From: Tubulanus polymorphus
Lineage: Eukaryota > Nemertea > Palaeonemertea > Tubulaniformes > Tubulanidae
Assembly: GCF_964204645.1 (NCBI RefSeq)
Contig: NC_134028.1
Location: forward strand, 11,635,001 to 11,699,000
Direction: 5' to 3'
DNA: 64,000 bases
Positions 13,701 through 25,379 of the stretch are shown here, in pieces. The notes beneath the pieces were generated by a model. That model made no database searches, was not told where the DNA came from, and saw only the letters and a program-made list of their open reading frames with translations. Position numbers and translations under genes: made by a program. Position 1 is the stretch's first letter, and the number at the start of each line of letters is the position of its first letter.

Positions 13701-16700
13701 AGATAGGCCCTCTCGACACGATCACGAAAGTCTTTGACAAACTGGGATGATTTATTTTCCTCCGCAATTATTTGGGATGCAGATTCGCCTATGAACATCT
13801 CAGTGGTTGGCAGGAGGTTTTCTGAGATTATCAGAGAAGACAACTTTCGATCCGATTCAGGAATCACAGATGGTTTAACACAAAGAAAAAAGAAATCCCT
13901 GAATAATTGACATTGCTCATCATTGAGCTTGTGGACACATGGCTCTTCAACAGTTTGGAATAAGAGTACATATCTTTTTAGAACTGGCAATACCGCCGCG
14001 TAAAAATGCACATAAAGCTTACGCTTTTTACGCTGAATGATGAGTTTATCGAAAATTCGTAGCTTTCTTTCTTTTCCTTCCACTGTCAGATTTTTTCCAT
14101 TTGGCGGCAGCAGCAACATAGATTTTTTCAATCGCATCTTTCGTGGGTTCAGACAAGTTAAATTTGCGAAATATGTCAACACATACACGATTTACAGCCA
14201 AATACACGATTTTGACTTTCTGTATAAATCCATAGTACAGCAGTTATTAATATACAATACAGGAATTTTTATTTCAACGCCGGCGCGGTCCATTGCTAAT
14301 AGGATAACGATTCTCATAGTTTTCACGTTAGATGATTGATTTTTTTTACACACACAATCTGATCGTACATCGTAGCGATATAAAAATAGAACGCTTTTAC
14401 GGTTCGGTTCGCCTATGTTATCGCTAACAATGTCTGATTCAGAGAGAATGTCACAGAGTCCACCCCCCCCCCCCATTTCTCAACGGATTTGCACTGATCT
14501 CAAGAATGATAAAAATGGCCCCTTGTCCGCGGAAATCCGCGGAAGATTTTCATCCCTGAAGGTCTGACGCCGCATCATGGACCGATAGCCATCGGGTTCC
14601 AACGTACCGCTCGGGCAATCGAAAACCCAATGCCCAAGAGCTCAAGGATAATTTGGAGCCAGTTTTCTATGTCCTTAGAAAAATGCAAATCACTTGCAAT
14701 ATTGGTTATCAATTTCTCTATGAATCCATCAAATTCTTGTGAAATGTTTCGCGGCGTTGTGAGTGTGATGTATCGAATCACCGTCGATGTCAAGCAAATG
14801 CTGGGCCAAATTATCCTTTATTAACATCTCCAAGCCAGTTTTACTACCTCTCATGACGTTACAGCTGTCGAGGAGGACAGACATTAATCGGTTATAATCT
14901 TAATCACGCTGCTGGAAAACCTCAACCAAAGCACTATAAACAGATGCGCTAGTGGTAGAAATAAGATTACATGAGGCCAAATGTCTGACAAAAACTTGTC
15001 TCTCCTTCTCACTAAAGTAACGGACAAGGATCGACAGAACTTTTTTTGTGGATTGGCTTGTAGCCTCGTCGATGTTTAGTGAATAGAACGTATTTCTGAG
15101 TTCATCCGCTAACTGTTCTTCGGTGGTGTGCGCCAGACCCAGTCGCATCTTATATGAAGCCGTTAAACGACCCATAGACAATTTGCTTAATGCTGCCCAA
15201 TCCATGGCAAGTGTTTTTGCCAACTCAATCAATTTTGGAGACTGAGAAAACGGCAATGAGTTTTCAGCTATATATGAAAGAACTAAAGCCTCCTGGCTTA
15301 CGACCCGGTCCGATATTGGGACTTTAGGTTTAGCGGTCGTCGTAACGGCCTGTTGTTCATTATTCAGATTTTGGAATATTGGGCAGATCCCGTAAGATCG
15401 ACCAACATCGGCTCCCGAACTACCTGAAAGTGAATGCAAATTCTAGTTCTTTATTCGGTTTGATTTTACACTTTAAGAAAAACTTGAAAATCGTCTAATT
15501 TCATTTACAAAAATAAACTTGTGTGGTATGTGAACGTAGGCCTACTTGCCTGGAAGTACGTAATTAGATCTCCATTCTTTGACGATGTCAACGTGTTTCT
15601 GTGTTTTAGCGTGGTTTTCAAGCGCAATTCGACCCTTTCTTCCGTATTTTATTTCTGTTTGGCACCAGAGACAATAAGCTTTCCCCGGTATGTCTATCTT
15701 CCTCACAAAGTCGGCGAGAGGAATCCCATCCACCGTTTTCTCCAGCCAATCCCACTTCCATACGTTTTTTTTAAATTCTTTATGGTCGACTGTCCTAGGG
15801 TCAATCGTCCCAACTCTCTCAACAATTTTCCACATGATTCTATATCGCAATGTCACACTACGCACACGTGTTTAAAATACAAGCATGTACGTATTAAAAA
15901 CAACCACCACTCGGTGAAAAATCAATAATGTAGATACATGTGCATATATCCAGACACGCGGTCGGCCAGCCGACAGAGAAAACTTTGTACGTATACAAAT
16001 GCCGCTGAATGATCGCATTTAAAAATATATCCGGAAACGCTTTTATGGTCATGCCAATCTATCCTTACAATGCTGGAAAACCAGTCATCATCCTAGCCCC
16101 CCCCCCATTTTTTCAACGGATATGAATTGATTGAAAAGGCGGAAATCCGCCGATCGGCGGAAAATTATCATCCCTGTTATATGTTGTTTCAATAGAGAAT
16201 GATCTAAGCTTTTCACTTGAATCATGAACAAAGTTTTTCTGGCTTACTTATTAAAACAAGCACTCTGTTATTACCTTCATGAAAAACCTTGTTAAAATCA
16301 AAGCCTTGACTTGACAGAAAATCAATACTTGAACTCTGACATTGAAATCTCTGATCAGGAGCTTGCCTGCTGAATGGTCGAGGGAACACAAAGAAATTGA
16401 ACGCTTTGCAAAAGTACCTGAAAGTAGTAACATTTATATAGAGCGCATGAACGTAAAAGTGGTCATGAAGAGGTTTTGAAAAATATTTTTAAATCTAATT
16501 TTTTTCGTATAAAACATGCACCGTATGCATCTATAGTAGTCTCGTGAAAAAATTTTTTAAATATCTTTATCCAAACTCGAGAAAAGCCCGTAGCAATGGC
16601 CCTAGCAACAGGACGCTCGCGTTTGTGCGGTGATGTTGATGACGTCATTCTGAGAACACTTCCTCTACAGCACACTCAGAAGCGTTATAATACAATGTTC

Positions 16701-19700
16701 ATTTTCGCTGAATATCGCGCTAATTTACCGTCTTTTGAAATGCCTTAGCTGTGTGTAGCTATGAATTGTTCCCACAAAGGCAGCGACAAATTTTAGTAGC
16801 CAAAACCAAAGATTTGGCCCTAAGATGATGGACCGTAAGAGCGAACACCCAGCATATGTGTAAAGAGGCTTCACACTTTTTAAGGGAAGGATTCTCGCAA
16901 ATATTACGGCACACATAAACTTGGATACAAAAAACTTATGTTTTTATCATCTGAGAGCCTTTTATTCTGCCAAGTGACGCTATTTCTGTGAATTTAATAC
17001 CTAGTAGTTAAGACTGAAGAGATACGCGCTTTCCACATATAGTACTGGCTTTCCCCAGTGACCCACATCGCTGTAGTTTGTACAACATACTGACTGTATG
17101 TACACATTACTATTACACGGCCGGGATGGCGCAGGCTGGGCTGGGATTCACGAACAAGTTTACGGTTTCAGAACGCTTTTATGGTCCAGTACTGGATAAA
17201 AATATCTCTACCCACAGAAATATCTGCGATGTCTATAAAGTCATCCCCTCCCCATGGTTTTTACAAATAGGGAATGACTTAAATGATGAATGCTCGCTGC
17301 TCCACGACCTAGAAATATGCTGTACTACAGTCAGAAATTGCTTCATTCTGAGGCATCAGTCCAAATTAAATGGAATGATTTTGACTGTCTTTTAATAAAA
17401 ACTGTTGGCTTCCTAAACTTCAGACATTTGATTGGAATCTGATGTATTTGAGTCACTATTTTGCACTTAATTCGCTGTTTGTTTCTATACACTACACCAT
17501 GTTGTTTTGGCTTGGGTTCTCAGAATGACGTCACATTTCCGGGTTGGGAAGGAATCAGCGCGGCCGATCAAAAGTCTCGTTTTAACACTAATTAAAGAAT
17601 TAAGAATTAATTTCTCGACCACTAAATCAATAAATAAGTTATAATTGGTGATGACAAAAACTTTTAGCCATATCTCAAAAACCTCTTCATGACCCCTTTA
17701 AGACATTGAAAATATCAGAGAAAATAATACATGAGGCTATAAGGCCAATTACATACTTTTTCAGAGTACTGTTGTAAGTGAATGTGCAAAGTCCAAATTG
17801 ACACAACAAAAAATCCATTGCTCCCTGAAAGATATTTCATAACAATTTATTTCAGTCTAGTACCTTGTATCAGTATCTGGTAATTGTACCAAAAAATCAA
17901 TTCTATAACCTGAGATTGCCTGCCCGAAAACCATCAAATTGATAGAGTCTACTAATATTGAAAACATCGATTTATATAATGTGCATTAAAAAACATCATC
18001 ACCATTTTACCAAAATTTCCATCATGCAAATTTCTTGATATTCAAGGCTCCAAAATCAATTTTCTAGACTTAAGTGCTGAAATCAAGGCTTTTCAAGGCT
18101 TTGTTTTGGATAATTCTAGGATTTCAAGGCCCACTACGAACCCTGTAGACTCAGCCACGGCACAAAACCCTGTCACATTTAACTAGATGGGCAGGTTTAA
18201 CCAGCTCCATGAGACGAAATGACAATTTCATCATATTTCATTTCATATTCTAGCAGGCCCCGCGAAAGAATGGCCAATTCTTAATTAGGGTTTCTGCTGC
18301 TTTCGCAGAAACCCTCTTGTTATTCTGTTGATTATTATTTTTATCATAAATTTTCCACTTTCCAGCCAAAAATGTTTCATAAACTGTAACTCCTCTCAGA
18401 TTTGACTACTAACAGCTAATAAACGTAATTTTAAATTATAAAAGTAATATAACTCAGCGCCTGAACATTGCGTATTGTAATTTATTATGAATTAATTCTG
18501 CATAATTATTGGGTCTAAAGAGCAAATAAGAATGCCGCAAGCATCATCATCCATTGATAAATGTACATCCCGAAAAGCCTACAAATTACCGAACGAACTT
18601 GAACTTCAAACTCAACCGTAAATCACGGATTCGGACTAACATCAGTCCGGATCCTTTATTTCCTACGAACAATAACTACAGCAGTGCGCAACGAAACAAC
18701 ATGGCGGATGATAAAAATCATTTTCGGCTAAAATTTATCGCCAGTTTTAGGACATTAATCAATTTCACGGAACCATGATCAAAATGAGTCAATTGATTAA
18801 TTCTATTTGAAATGAGTCAATTGATTAATTCTATTCGTAAATCAATTGACATAGGCTACATTTCCTGAAGATTTCTGTCTCAAATCAAGTATTATGGACA
18901 GAAATAGCCATGCGGAATATCCATGCGGAATATTACTTCCGCGTTTACTCGACGACTCAGATCAATGACAACGATGGCAGAAGAGTTTATGTTATTAAAG
19001 GTGAGAATCCCTTAACCAGGGAATGTTTTACATGATTTATTGAGTACATATGGTAGCAAATGATTACTCAATGAAGCAATGATAATTGTTGGCTACCCGG
19101 TATCTACGGTCTTAATGCCTAAATTTAGCTAGCTTCTTTGGGGGGATACGCCTAGAATAGATTGAGGCACTAAATGTAGTTTGAAGAGCCAGTGGAAATT
19201 GAAATTGAAATTTATTTTCATTACGATGTTACATTATTGAACGTTATAATAATTATGATTAGACGAAGAAAAATGTAACAGGATAATGGGGCTACATGGA
19301 GAGACTGAAACAGTCTATCTAAGCCGTATCACCCAGAAGCATCCACACCACATTCATCACACTCACACATCATGCACACAAGTAATTAACAGGCGAAAAG
19401 AAAAAAAAAAGTTTCACATATTACACATTAACATAGGTTTGTATAGAATGAAAATTTACTAAGTGTTGAATAATGATTTAATGTAGGTACACTTAAAGGC
19501 AGGTTCGCTTTGAATAGTTTGAATTGATTCAGATAGAGTATTCCATAATAGGGGACCGGATATTTTGACAGAAGATTTTCTAGTAACAGTTCTAAAATAA
19601 GGCAATCTAATTCTAAATCTATTACGCGTAGGTTTACTATGAATTTGATAATTGAAGTTCCAATAGTTGTGAAAGGTCCTTGGCAATTTTGAATTGACGA

Positions 19701-22700
19701 ATTTATGTACAAAAATAGCTAGTAGGAGTTTGTTAATATTCTTAATTTTAAGTATATTAAACCCAGCAAAAATTGGATCAGTGTGTTCTAAATAATGGGA
19801 TTTGCTGACCAAACGGACAGCACATTTTTGTAGAATTGTTAATGGATGCAGTTTATAATCAGAAGTTCTTCCCCAAACAATGTTACAATATTGAAGATAT
19901 GGGTCTATTAAGGATAAATACAAGGTACGTAAAGAATTGGAAGACAACTTGTGTTTAAAACGATGAAGAACGCCAACACAATGAGACACTTTTTTACATA
20001 CAGATTTTATGTGATCATCCCATGACAGTTTTTCATCTATTAAAACCCCCAAAAAATTGGTAGTGTGGACACGTTCAATTTCATGATCATCGATATAAAT
20101 CTTTGTATTACCAACAAAAGTTTTACTAAATATAATATAATAAGTTTTACTAATATTAATTGATAACTTGTTGGCACAAAACCAAACAACTAGTTTCGAA
20201 AGTTCAGTATTGATCGTTTTTATCAGGCGGTCAACGAGATGATCACTATAGAAAGCATTCGTGTCATCAGCAAATAAAATTAACTTTAGGATGCACGAGT
20301 ACAGTCGTTTATGTATAGTGTAAATAGTAATGGACCTAAAATGGAGCCCTGTGGTACTCCAATATCAATATCTAAAGTGGTAGAATTAGTATCTATAATC
20401 TGGACTATTTGTTTGCGATCTTTTAAGTAATTTTGAAACCAATTAAGTACTGTGCCTTTAATACCATAATGATTAAGTTTATCCAAAAGAATACGGTGAT
20501 TTACTGTGTCGAAAGCTTTAAACAAATCCAAAAATTTTCCAATCGTTGTTTTTCTTTCCTCAATATTGGCTGCTATTTCATCAGATATACGAGTTAATGC
20601 CATTGATGTTGAGTAATTTTTCCTAAATCCAAATTGGTTATGATCAATAATTTCAAATTTATCACAAAAAGCGACCAAACGTTTATGAACGAGTTTTTCT
20701 AGTATCTTAGAAAAATATGGTAAAATAGATAAGGGTCGATAATTGTCAAAGGAATCGCATTTACCTTTTTTATACAGAGGGCACACCCGAGCAATTTTGA
20801 GTTCAGCAGGGACCACTCCAGATTGAAGGCTATTGTTGAATATATGAGTAAGTGGATATTTAATAACATCAATAATTCTTTTAACTATTTTCATAGAGAT
20901 CCCGTCAATGCCAATACCTTTATTTCCAGAGAATTTATTTACTATTTCATCAATTTCTAGTGAGTTTGTTGGGAAGAAAAAGAAGTTTTCATTATTAGGA
21001 CGATTTAAATAAAAACTGAAATGTTTTTCAGACTCGGGGATCATATTTGCTAAAGGATGTACGATATTAACAAAAAAAGTATTAAACTCATTTGCAATGT
21101 TTAAACTACCACTGACAGTTACGTTGCTTAGCTTAAAGGAAGCTAGTAGTTGTTCTTTGACGGAGTTACTTCCAATTACTGTTTTTAAGATTTTCCACGT
21201 AGCTTTCATATTATTCTTTACACCAAATAACTGAGTATAATAGTAACCTTTTTCAACAGTTTTTAATAAACATGATAATAATCGCTTATATTCTAAATAA
21301 CAGGATTTAAAAGCAATATCTGAATTATAAAGTGTTTTCCTATATAAGTGATTTTTATATTTAATAGAGTTTAACAAGCCCGTAGTTAACCAGGGTTTAG
21401 ACTTATTGGTTTTTGCATTCATGCGTTTGATAAATGGAAAGCATGTATCATATAAATGAGTAAATTTAGAAATAAATACAGTATACGACCTTTGTGGGTC
21501 ATTTTCATTATAAAAAGCCGACCAATCACACACTATTAAGCTACTATAGAATCTATCAATATTATGATCACTAAAGTTTCTAGTTGAGTAAGTACAATTA
21601 TTGCAGACACGTTTACGTTGATCACACATTGTGAAAATTGGAAAATGATCAGAAATATCTGTACATAATATGCCCGAGTTAAATACATTTTCAACATTAG
21701 ACTGGATGAATTATTAGTCACCCTGGTTGGTTTATCAATAAGTGGGTAAAAGGATGAAGCTATCAGATTATCTAGAAATGATTCTGTAGGCTCATGAACT
21801 TCTGATTGAAGTAAATCAATGTTAAAATCACCAATCAAATAACAATCTTTTCTTTCCCTATTTAGCTTGTCTAATAGTAAATTAAATTCAACTAAAAAAG
21901 TAGATATACTTAGCCCCGGAGGTCTGTATATAGTACCAATAATCTTATTCTTTTTACTCTTACAAATAATTTCAATAAAGAGGGATTCAAATACCTCATT
22001 CTTACCAGAAAGATCTGTGCGTATTATAGATTCGTAATCATCTTTGAAATAAAGGACAACGCCACCACCCTTTACATCATTCGAGCGGCTTTTAAAAATA
22101 CTATTGTAGCCAGGTAGTTTATAAAGATCATTGTTATGGGCATTATCATTACTCCAAGTCTCAGTAAGTCCTATGATAGAAAAATCGGATTTTATACAAT
22201 TGATGTAGTCAGTGAAAGAATCGAAATTTTTGTTGCAACTTCGGATATTAAAAGTGCAAATTGAAAATTGACTTTTATCGAATTCAAAGTTATTTTCATC
22301 AAAATACTGACAATTATTAGATGAAGATGGATTGTTAGTCATAGACTGATGGATAAGAATACACTTCAAACAGCAGTAACTGCGGTGAGTCACCAGAAAT
22401 GATCCTGTCCTTTTTAGTCAGTTGGCTACAACTGGGACTGATGATAGCAGGTGACGTCTGACTATGAGATCTTTTCTTGTTTCTACCCGAAATCCTAGGT
22501 AGTTAGTCAGGGTCTGGTTTACACTCTGTACGACTATTTATTTTGAGTACTTTCTTTCCAGCTATTATTCCTGGAATGAACTGGTCACTAGGGTCTTCAA
22601 TTCGTTTGGCTTTGCAGATTCGTGCAGCTAGTGGAAATAAATTTTAACCACAGTGTGCAAGTGTACGTTCCGAATCAAGCTTTTTGGTCAATGTCGTAAC

Positions 22701-24721
22701 TTAAGCGCAGCTGTCTCGGATGCTGTAAGTACTTGACATTTTGTGTAATTATTTTTTTCAATTGCCATGTTTACAATATTTGGATTAGTTGTCCTAAACG
22801 TACATGGGCGTCAAGAGTCCAGCGGCTTACCCTTGATATGAAGCTTTTTAAGTTTATCAGAGACTTTTTTGGAGTAAACCGAATAGCCCTTAAAATACCA
22901 ATTCCACATGGCTTAATGGTGTCTATGCTCTGCGAGACAGTAGTTATAGATTTTTTACGACAAACGCATGATTTAAATTGGTCTCCTAAGATTTTTATTA
23001 TACTTTCTTTCGCTCCTCTATGATATTATATAACTTAGTTATTATTACATTTGATTGCTTAATTACAAGTGGGAGGAGGTCTGATGGCATGAAAATCGAC
23101 TGTGGCTGACTAATTGGCGCGCGTAGATAAAGGGTTGAGGTTTCAAACTGTGTAGCCAAAATGCTTGTATCATCAGGGGTAGACAAACTATCCGAAGATA
23201 AATGAAAACTCCACCTTGTTGAACGTCAGTTGATTTCTTTCAATAAAATAAAAATCTATTTGACTAATATCTGACTAATGTATACAAGAGTTGAATTCGA
23301 ATTGATCTCAAAACTAGAGAAAGCATTTGTCAAAAATTTAGAAAATCCTTAACTCATAATCAAATTCTGTGAAGTCAATTAAGGTCATTTGCTCGAATCA
23401 AGCCGAATCGAAGGTTGCTAAAATTCAATTCCTCACTGTCCTCAGCATGTTGAGTACGACAGCGTTTACACACTGAAAAACGTTGGGCTGTGTAAGTGTT
23501 ATTTGGATAAGTCAGCAAAATATAGACGGCCCTGCCCCGCGCGCTCCATCTGAGACATAAACAAGTTGGACTGTATTGCTTCGATGCTTTAACAAACGGA
23601 CTTCTTATATCCACATATCCAGCATAATGTTGATCCAGGTTGCGCTTCTTGGCAATAGTCATATGTTATGGGCTAGAATTATGTCGACGAAATCTTTGTA
23701 CGCTTCCCAGTGAGACGTATATGAACCAGTTAGGCAGAAACCCATTATCGCTGCTATGTAGCTATATATCATCACGTAGGCCTATTCCGTTTCATACTTA
23801 AGCATTCTGTAGTTTCATAAATTTGTTTCGTATTTCTTAATTTCGTTTAGTATTTTGTAATTTCATCGATTCATACTTTAGGAGGATGCGGAAATTTTTT
23901 TTCGTCCCCAATTTCGAATCTCAATCTAATGTGTGAATAATTTCTTTATGTGGACACCAGTGCAGTGTTCTTATATTACTCCTGGCCTAAAATGAATAAA
24001 TGAATAGGCTATATGCCTAATTACTGTGTGCCTTATAGGGGTAGCTATAAATTGAACTGCCACCACCTCTTCTGATTTTATACAATGTAACATATGATCG
24101 TGATGTAGTTTTACAACCAGTAGCAAATGCCATCAGTGCCATCATCAAATTCATGGCCTGGAACTTGTTAATAATAAATTATGAGCAGAACACAACATCG
24201 TTACAGGGAGCAATTGCTTGTCGCACCCCGGCATACTTACCAACTAGTATTAGTAAATATTTACATACACCATTACAAAAAAATGTAAAAGACATTATTA
24301 TGGAGACACAATCTCATTTTTTTCATATGGGTTCCCAAATTTTCACATTTTTCACATGAATACGAATTTTCACAATTTTTCACAAGAATCCTGACTCCCA
24401 AACAGAGCATTCGAAAAGGAAAACATATTTAGTCTATGGGACAAAATACCACTTACATGCCGGAGTTTCTTGTATCTCTCTTCGGTTGTATCATACAAAT
24501 TGATATTTGACATGCCATTATTTAGACCTAAAAATAATAATGTTTACATAGATGTAATGAAATGTCAAAGATAATGCCAGGTTTTCCTCCACTGAAATAT
24601 CCAAAAAAGGTCATAGACACCTATTATTATTATCAAAACATACCAGTAAATTCTCCATCAAAAGTCATAAACAAACATTCATCAATAGCTTCATAAACCT
24701 TAGGAAGTACCTCAATGAAAT
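4620..24721 (-). CDS. PARN: PARN, poly(A)-specific ribonuclease (seven internal exons of a split gene)
   Basis: PARN is a DEDD-family 3'-5' exoribonuclease that shortens poly(A) tails and trims non-coding RNA 3' ends. Seven exons were assembled by hand: 24644-24721, 24457-24527, 17757-17824, 16275-16417, 9681-9867, 8318-8422 and 4620-4748. All have AG acceptors and GT donors and join in one reading frame, giving about 227 residues that follow the order of human PARN. The first exon holds the DEDD motif FDGEFTG (catalytic D and E). The next encode [53 protein letters not shown] and GIPYL. Exons at 9.8-8.3 kb cover the R3H-like insertion, and the last encodes [10 protein letters not shown]. The coding start and the C-terminal exons are not in view. 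The paralogue PNLDC1 is less likely because the R3H segment and the GIPYL and QSSSIDF blocks match PARN well. Confidence 0.9.
5419..5530 (+). repeat. Dispersed repeat copy B (pair with 2531-2640)
   Basis: This matches 2531-2640 in the same orientation through ATCCACGGATTTTAATATCTC and GGATCTTTAAGGTTTTC. It lies in the PARN intron between 4748 and 8318. Confidence 0.55.
5557..5740 (+). repeat. Tandem duplication of a ~92 bp unit
   Basis: Two adjacent copies begin CCTAAATTTACATGAT, continue AATCCAGTATCAAA and end near CCATTTGTAA or GCATTTATGA. They are imperfect and in direct orientation, within a PARN intron. Confidence 0.7.
8318..8422 (-). CDS. PARN: PARN exon ([16 protein letters not shown])
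   Basis: This 105-nt exon has a TTACAG acceptor and a GTAAGT donor. It encodes [14 protein letters not shown] and then [17 protein letters not shown], a block highly conserved in PARN. The phase leaves two bases that complete a lysine codon in the next exon. Confidence 0.9.
8725..8790 (+). repeat. GC-rich hAT-type subterminal repeat fragment
   Basis: GAGCGCCGAAGGCGCGAAG followed by a G-rich then C-rich stretch recurs, diverged, near 11130-11210 and at 12377-12430. In the last case it sits just inside the CAGGGATG end of the hAT element, so all three are probably remnants of one hAT family. Confidence 0.6.
9681..9867 (-). CDS. PARN: PARN exon (GIPYL / R3H region start)
   Basis: This 187-nt exon has a TTTCAG acceptor. 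The donor was placed at GTACGA because that choice joins in frame to the 8318-8422 exon (SIL-SKVEEF). It encodes [20 protein letters not shown], a variable linker, then [12 protein letters not shown] at the start of the R3H-like region. Reading on past the donor meets a stop at 9644, so that reading is not the mature protein. Confidence 0.85.
10345..10690 (+). repeat. Tandem repeat, ~135 bp unit, about 2.5 copies
   Basis: Each copy includes a variant of GGTAATCATACTATG and, about 30 bases later, CCTGCTATCAATGGTTCTT. Starts recur near 10345, 10485 and 10613. It lies in the intron between PARN exons at 9.8 and 16.3 kb. Confidence 0.7.
11056..11215 (+). mobile_element. hAT 5'-end fragment
   Basis: This begins CAGGGATGAAAAC, the same terminal motif as the larger hAT element, and is followed by the GC-rich subterminal block also seen at 8725 and 12377. 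No matching right end was found nearby, so it is probably a truncated copy. Confidence 0.5.
11846..12154 (+). repeat. Dispersed ~290 bp repeat, copy 2
   Basis: This matches 4286-4576 in the same orientation, including ACCGCGGGTTCAC, TTCAACGAGGCC, AATGCTTTAATGAATGAT and TAATAGGCTCAGCC. It is interspersed DNA of unknown class. Confidence 0.7.
12338..16176 (-). mobile_element. hAT-superfamily DNA transposon with decayed transposase
   Basis: The ends form an inverted repeat, CAGGGATGATAA at 12338 and its complement ending at 16176. CAGGG termini are typical of hAT elements. The flanks share TTATAT (12332-12337 and 16177-16182), shorter than the expected 8 bp, so the target duplication is only partly visible. 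The minus strand inside carries a gene with a BED-like finger, an RNase-H-like core and an hAT dimerisation segment. A second CAGGGATGAAAA end at about 14561 (minus strand), close to a C-rich tract, suggests another hAT fragment nested in the gene. The element sits in a PARN intron. Confidence 0.75.
12941..15835 (-). pseudogene. hAT-like transposase gene (BED finger, broken)
   Basis: Reading leftward: a first exon from Met at 15835 to 15550 with a zinc finger (C-x2-C then H-x5-H in AYCLWCQTE...ENHAKTQKH). A 126-bp intron follows with an apparent GC donor (GCAAGT) and a CTTTCAG acceptor at 15424. The second exon encodes the catalytic N-terminal region ([29 protein letters not shown]). An in-frame stop falls at 14898-14900, after which [13 protein letters not shown] continues in the same frame. 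Frameshifted pieces follow at 14575-14793 and 13382-14188. A hATC-like dimerisation block ([17 protein letters not shown]) lies near 13290-13350, and a basic coiled coil ends the gene at 12941. Several lesions make it non-functional. The overall type is confident; exact exon limits are not. Confidence 0.7.
16275..16417 (-). CDS. PARN: PARN exon (FVFPRPF / SSIDFL segment)
   Basis: This 143-nt exon has a CTTTCAG acceptor and a GTAATA donor. It encodes [24 protein letters not shown] and [10 protein letters not shown]. It ends one base into a glycine codon that the next exon completes (G-IPYL). The hAT element lies in the following intron, starting about 100 bases away. Confidence 0.9.
16456..17698. 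mobile_element. Possible MITE with TA duplication
   Basis: GTGGTCATGAAGAGGTTTT near the left edge is matched by the reverse complement at the right edge (AAAACCTCTTCATGACCCC). TA dinucleotides flank both ends, as in Tc1/mariner-type insertions. The rest of the 1.2 kb has no coding signal. It lies in the intron between PARN exons at 16.4 and 17.8 kb. The terminal match is about 20 bases, so the boundaries are approximate. Confidence 0.45.
17757..17824 (-). CDS. PARN: PARN exon (QFGLCTF segment)
   Basis: This 68-nt exon has a TTTCAG acceptor and a GTATGT donor. It encodes [20 protein letters not shown]. The 6.6-kb intron before it contains the non-LTR retrotransposon at 19.2-22.4 kb. Confidence 0.88.
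18782..18834 (+). repeat. Short tandem duplication (about 29 bp unit)
   Basis: AAATGAGTCAATTGATTAAT is repeated immediately in tandem, within non-coding PARN intron DNA. Confidence 0.8.
19459..21629 (-). pseudogene. Reverse transcriptase of the non-LTR retrotransposon
   Basis: Segment 20286-21629 carries RT motifs: [43 protein letters not shown] (usual form DLSKAFD) and [19 protein letters not shown]. The active-site FADDT lies just beyond a frameshift near 20262. The thumb and C-terminal part follow in 19459-20052 ([33 protein letters not shown]). Two frame breaks mean no intact enzyme. Confidence 0.8.
21536..22393 (-). pseudogene. Endonuclease domain of the non-LTR retrotransposon
   Basis: The frame encodes an exonuclease/endonuclease/phosphatase fold that nicks target DNA for target-primed reverse transcription. 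Visible motifs in order: [18 protein letters not shown] (catalytic E), [16 protein letters not shown] and [10 protein letters not shown] (catalytic D and N). The frame then shifts near 21690; the closing DISDHFPIF motif (catalytic H) is in the next frame. It is inactive as it stands. Confidence 0.8.
22401..24456. other. Intron DNA without recognised features
   Basis: Between the retrotransposon and the next PARN exon no coding exon, RNA gene or clear repeat boundary was recognised on either strand. Open frames here are short and have no family resemblance. Confidence 0.45.
24457..24527 (-). CDS. PARN: PARN exon (ERYKKLR segment)
   Basis: This 71-nt exon has a TTTTTAG acceptor and a GTAAGT donor. 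It encodes [20 protein letters not shown] and then KLRH, in phase with the exons on both sides. Confidence 0.85.
24644..24721 (-). CDS. PARN: PARN exon (catalytic D-E motif)
   Basis: This 78-nt exon lies between a T-rich acceptor ending CAG and a GTATGT donor. It encodes [18 protein letters not shown] followed by TFDGEFTG; the D and E of DGE are the first two metal-binding DEDD residues. It needs one upstream exon supplying the start codon, which was not identified. Confidence 0.85.
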
Positions 24722-25098
24722 CTGAAAAAAAATTACTCAAACTCAATAATCCAGCCTAATTAATGCTAGGTTTTATTTGCATGTTAAGTCCAACTTTGGA
24801 ACAGTCAGTTGTTCGAAGCAAATTTGATCTATTTCAACTTAACCTTTTAACCAGCAAGAAACTTTCAGCCTGTATGATTTTGGACCTTGATGAGGAAAAC
24901 TCAGTATATATTAAGGATTACCCTGTTATACAATATGTCACATATGTAATACATGTATATACATATATCCTATGAAACCTATTTTCACAAGGTTTCGAAT
25001 GAAACTAAGTTTGCAAACTTTGGGGGTTACCTTCAGGGTCAGAACCCTTGGTCAGTGACCCCAAAAGTCAGGCCAACCATAATCAGCACTATCAACCA

Positions 25099-25200
25099 GG
25101 GATGAAAACAGATGCTTAAAAATGCGGCAAAATTTGAAATAAAAGTATTAGGCTAACTACTGCTGGCCAGATAAAACGCTCATAGCAAACTATAACTTTA
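25099..25200 (+). mobile_element. hAT terminal fragment
   Basis: CAGGGATGAAAACAGATGC is followed by an A-rich stretch and AGTATTAGGCTAACTACTGC. A similar order, ending ACTATTAGGCAAACTGCTGG, follows the CAGGGATGAAAAC end at 11056. It is a truncated end of the same hAT family. Confidence 0.45.
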
Positions 25201-25379
25201 GATTTCCTCACCAACGTTCCAGTGTACCTCAAAACCATTAAATATTCACAAGTATCCATTCGGAACATATCAGGAGATTCCAATTTAATTAAACTAGGGG
25301 TCCAGGGACACCAAGCCCTCTTGGGAATTGGTTTCAAATGCTCAACAATCTAACAATTTCAATATTCAACACCCCCTGG

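Larger units (their letters stand above)
19196..22400 (-). mobile_element. CR1/L2-like non-LTR retrotransposon, decayed
   Basis: An apurinic-type endonuclease and a reverse transcriptase lie on the minus strand in the usual EN-RT order. The 3' end (left side, near 19196) closes with AATAAATTTCAATTTCAAT on the element strand, a short tandem tail typical of CR1/L2-type elements rather than poly(A). At least two frameshifts (near 21690 and near 20290) split the product. No ORF1 is seen upstream of the endonuclease, so the copy is probably 5' truncated. It lies in the PARN intron between 17824 and 24457. Confidence 0.8.

Noticed and set aside
23375-23662. 95-residue minus-strand frame as a gene
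   Set aside because: No family resemblance, splice context or codon structure; it lies in intron DNA.
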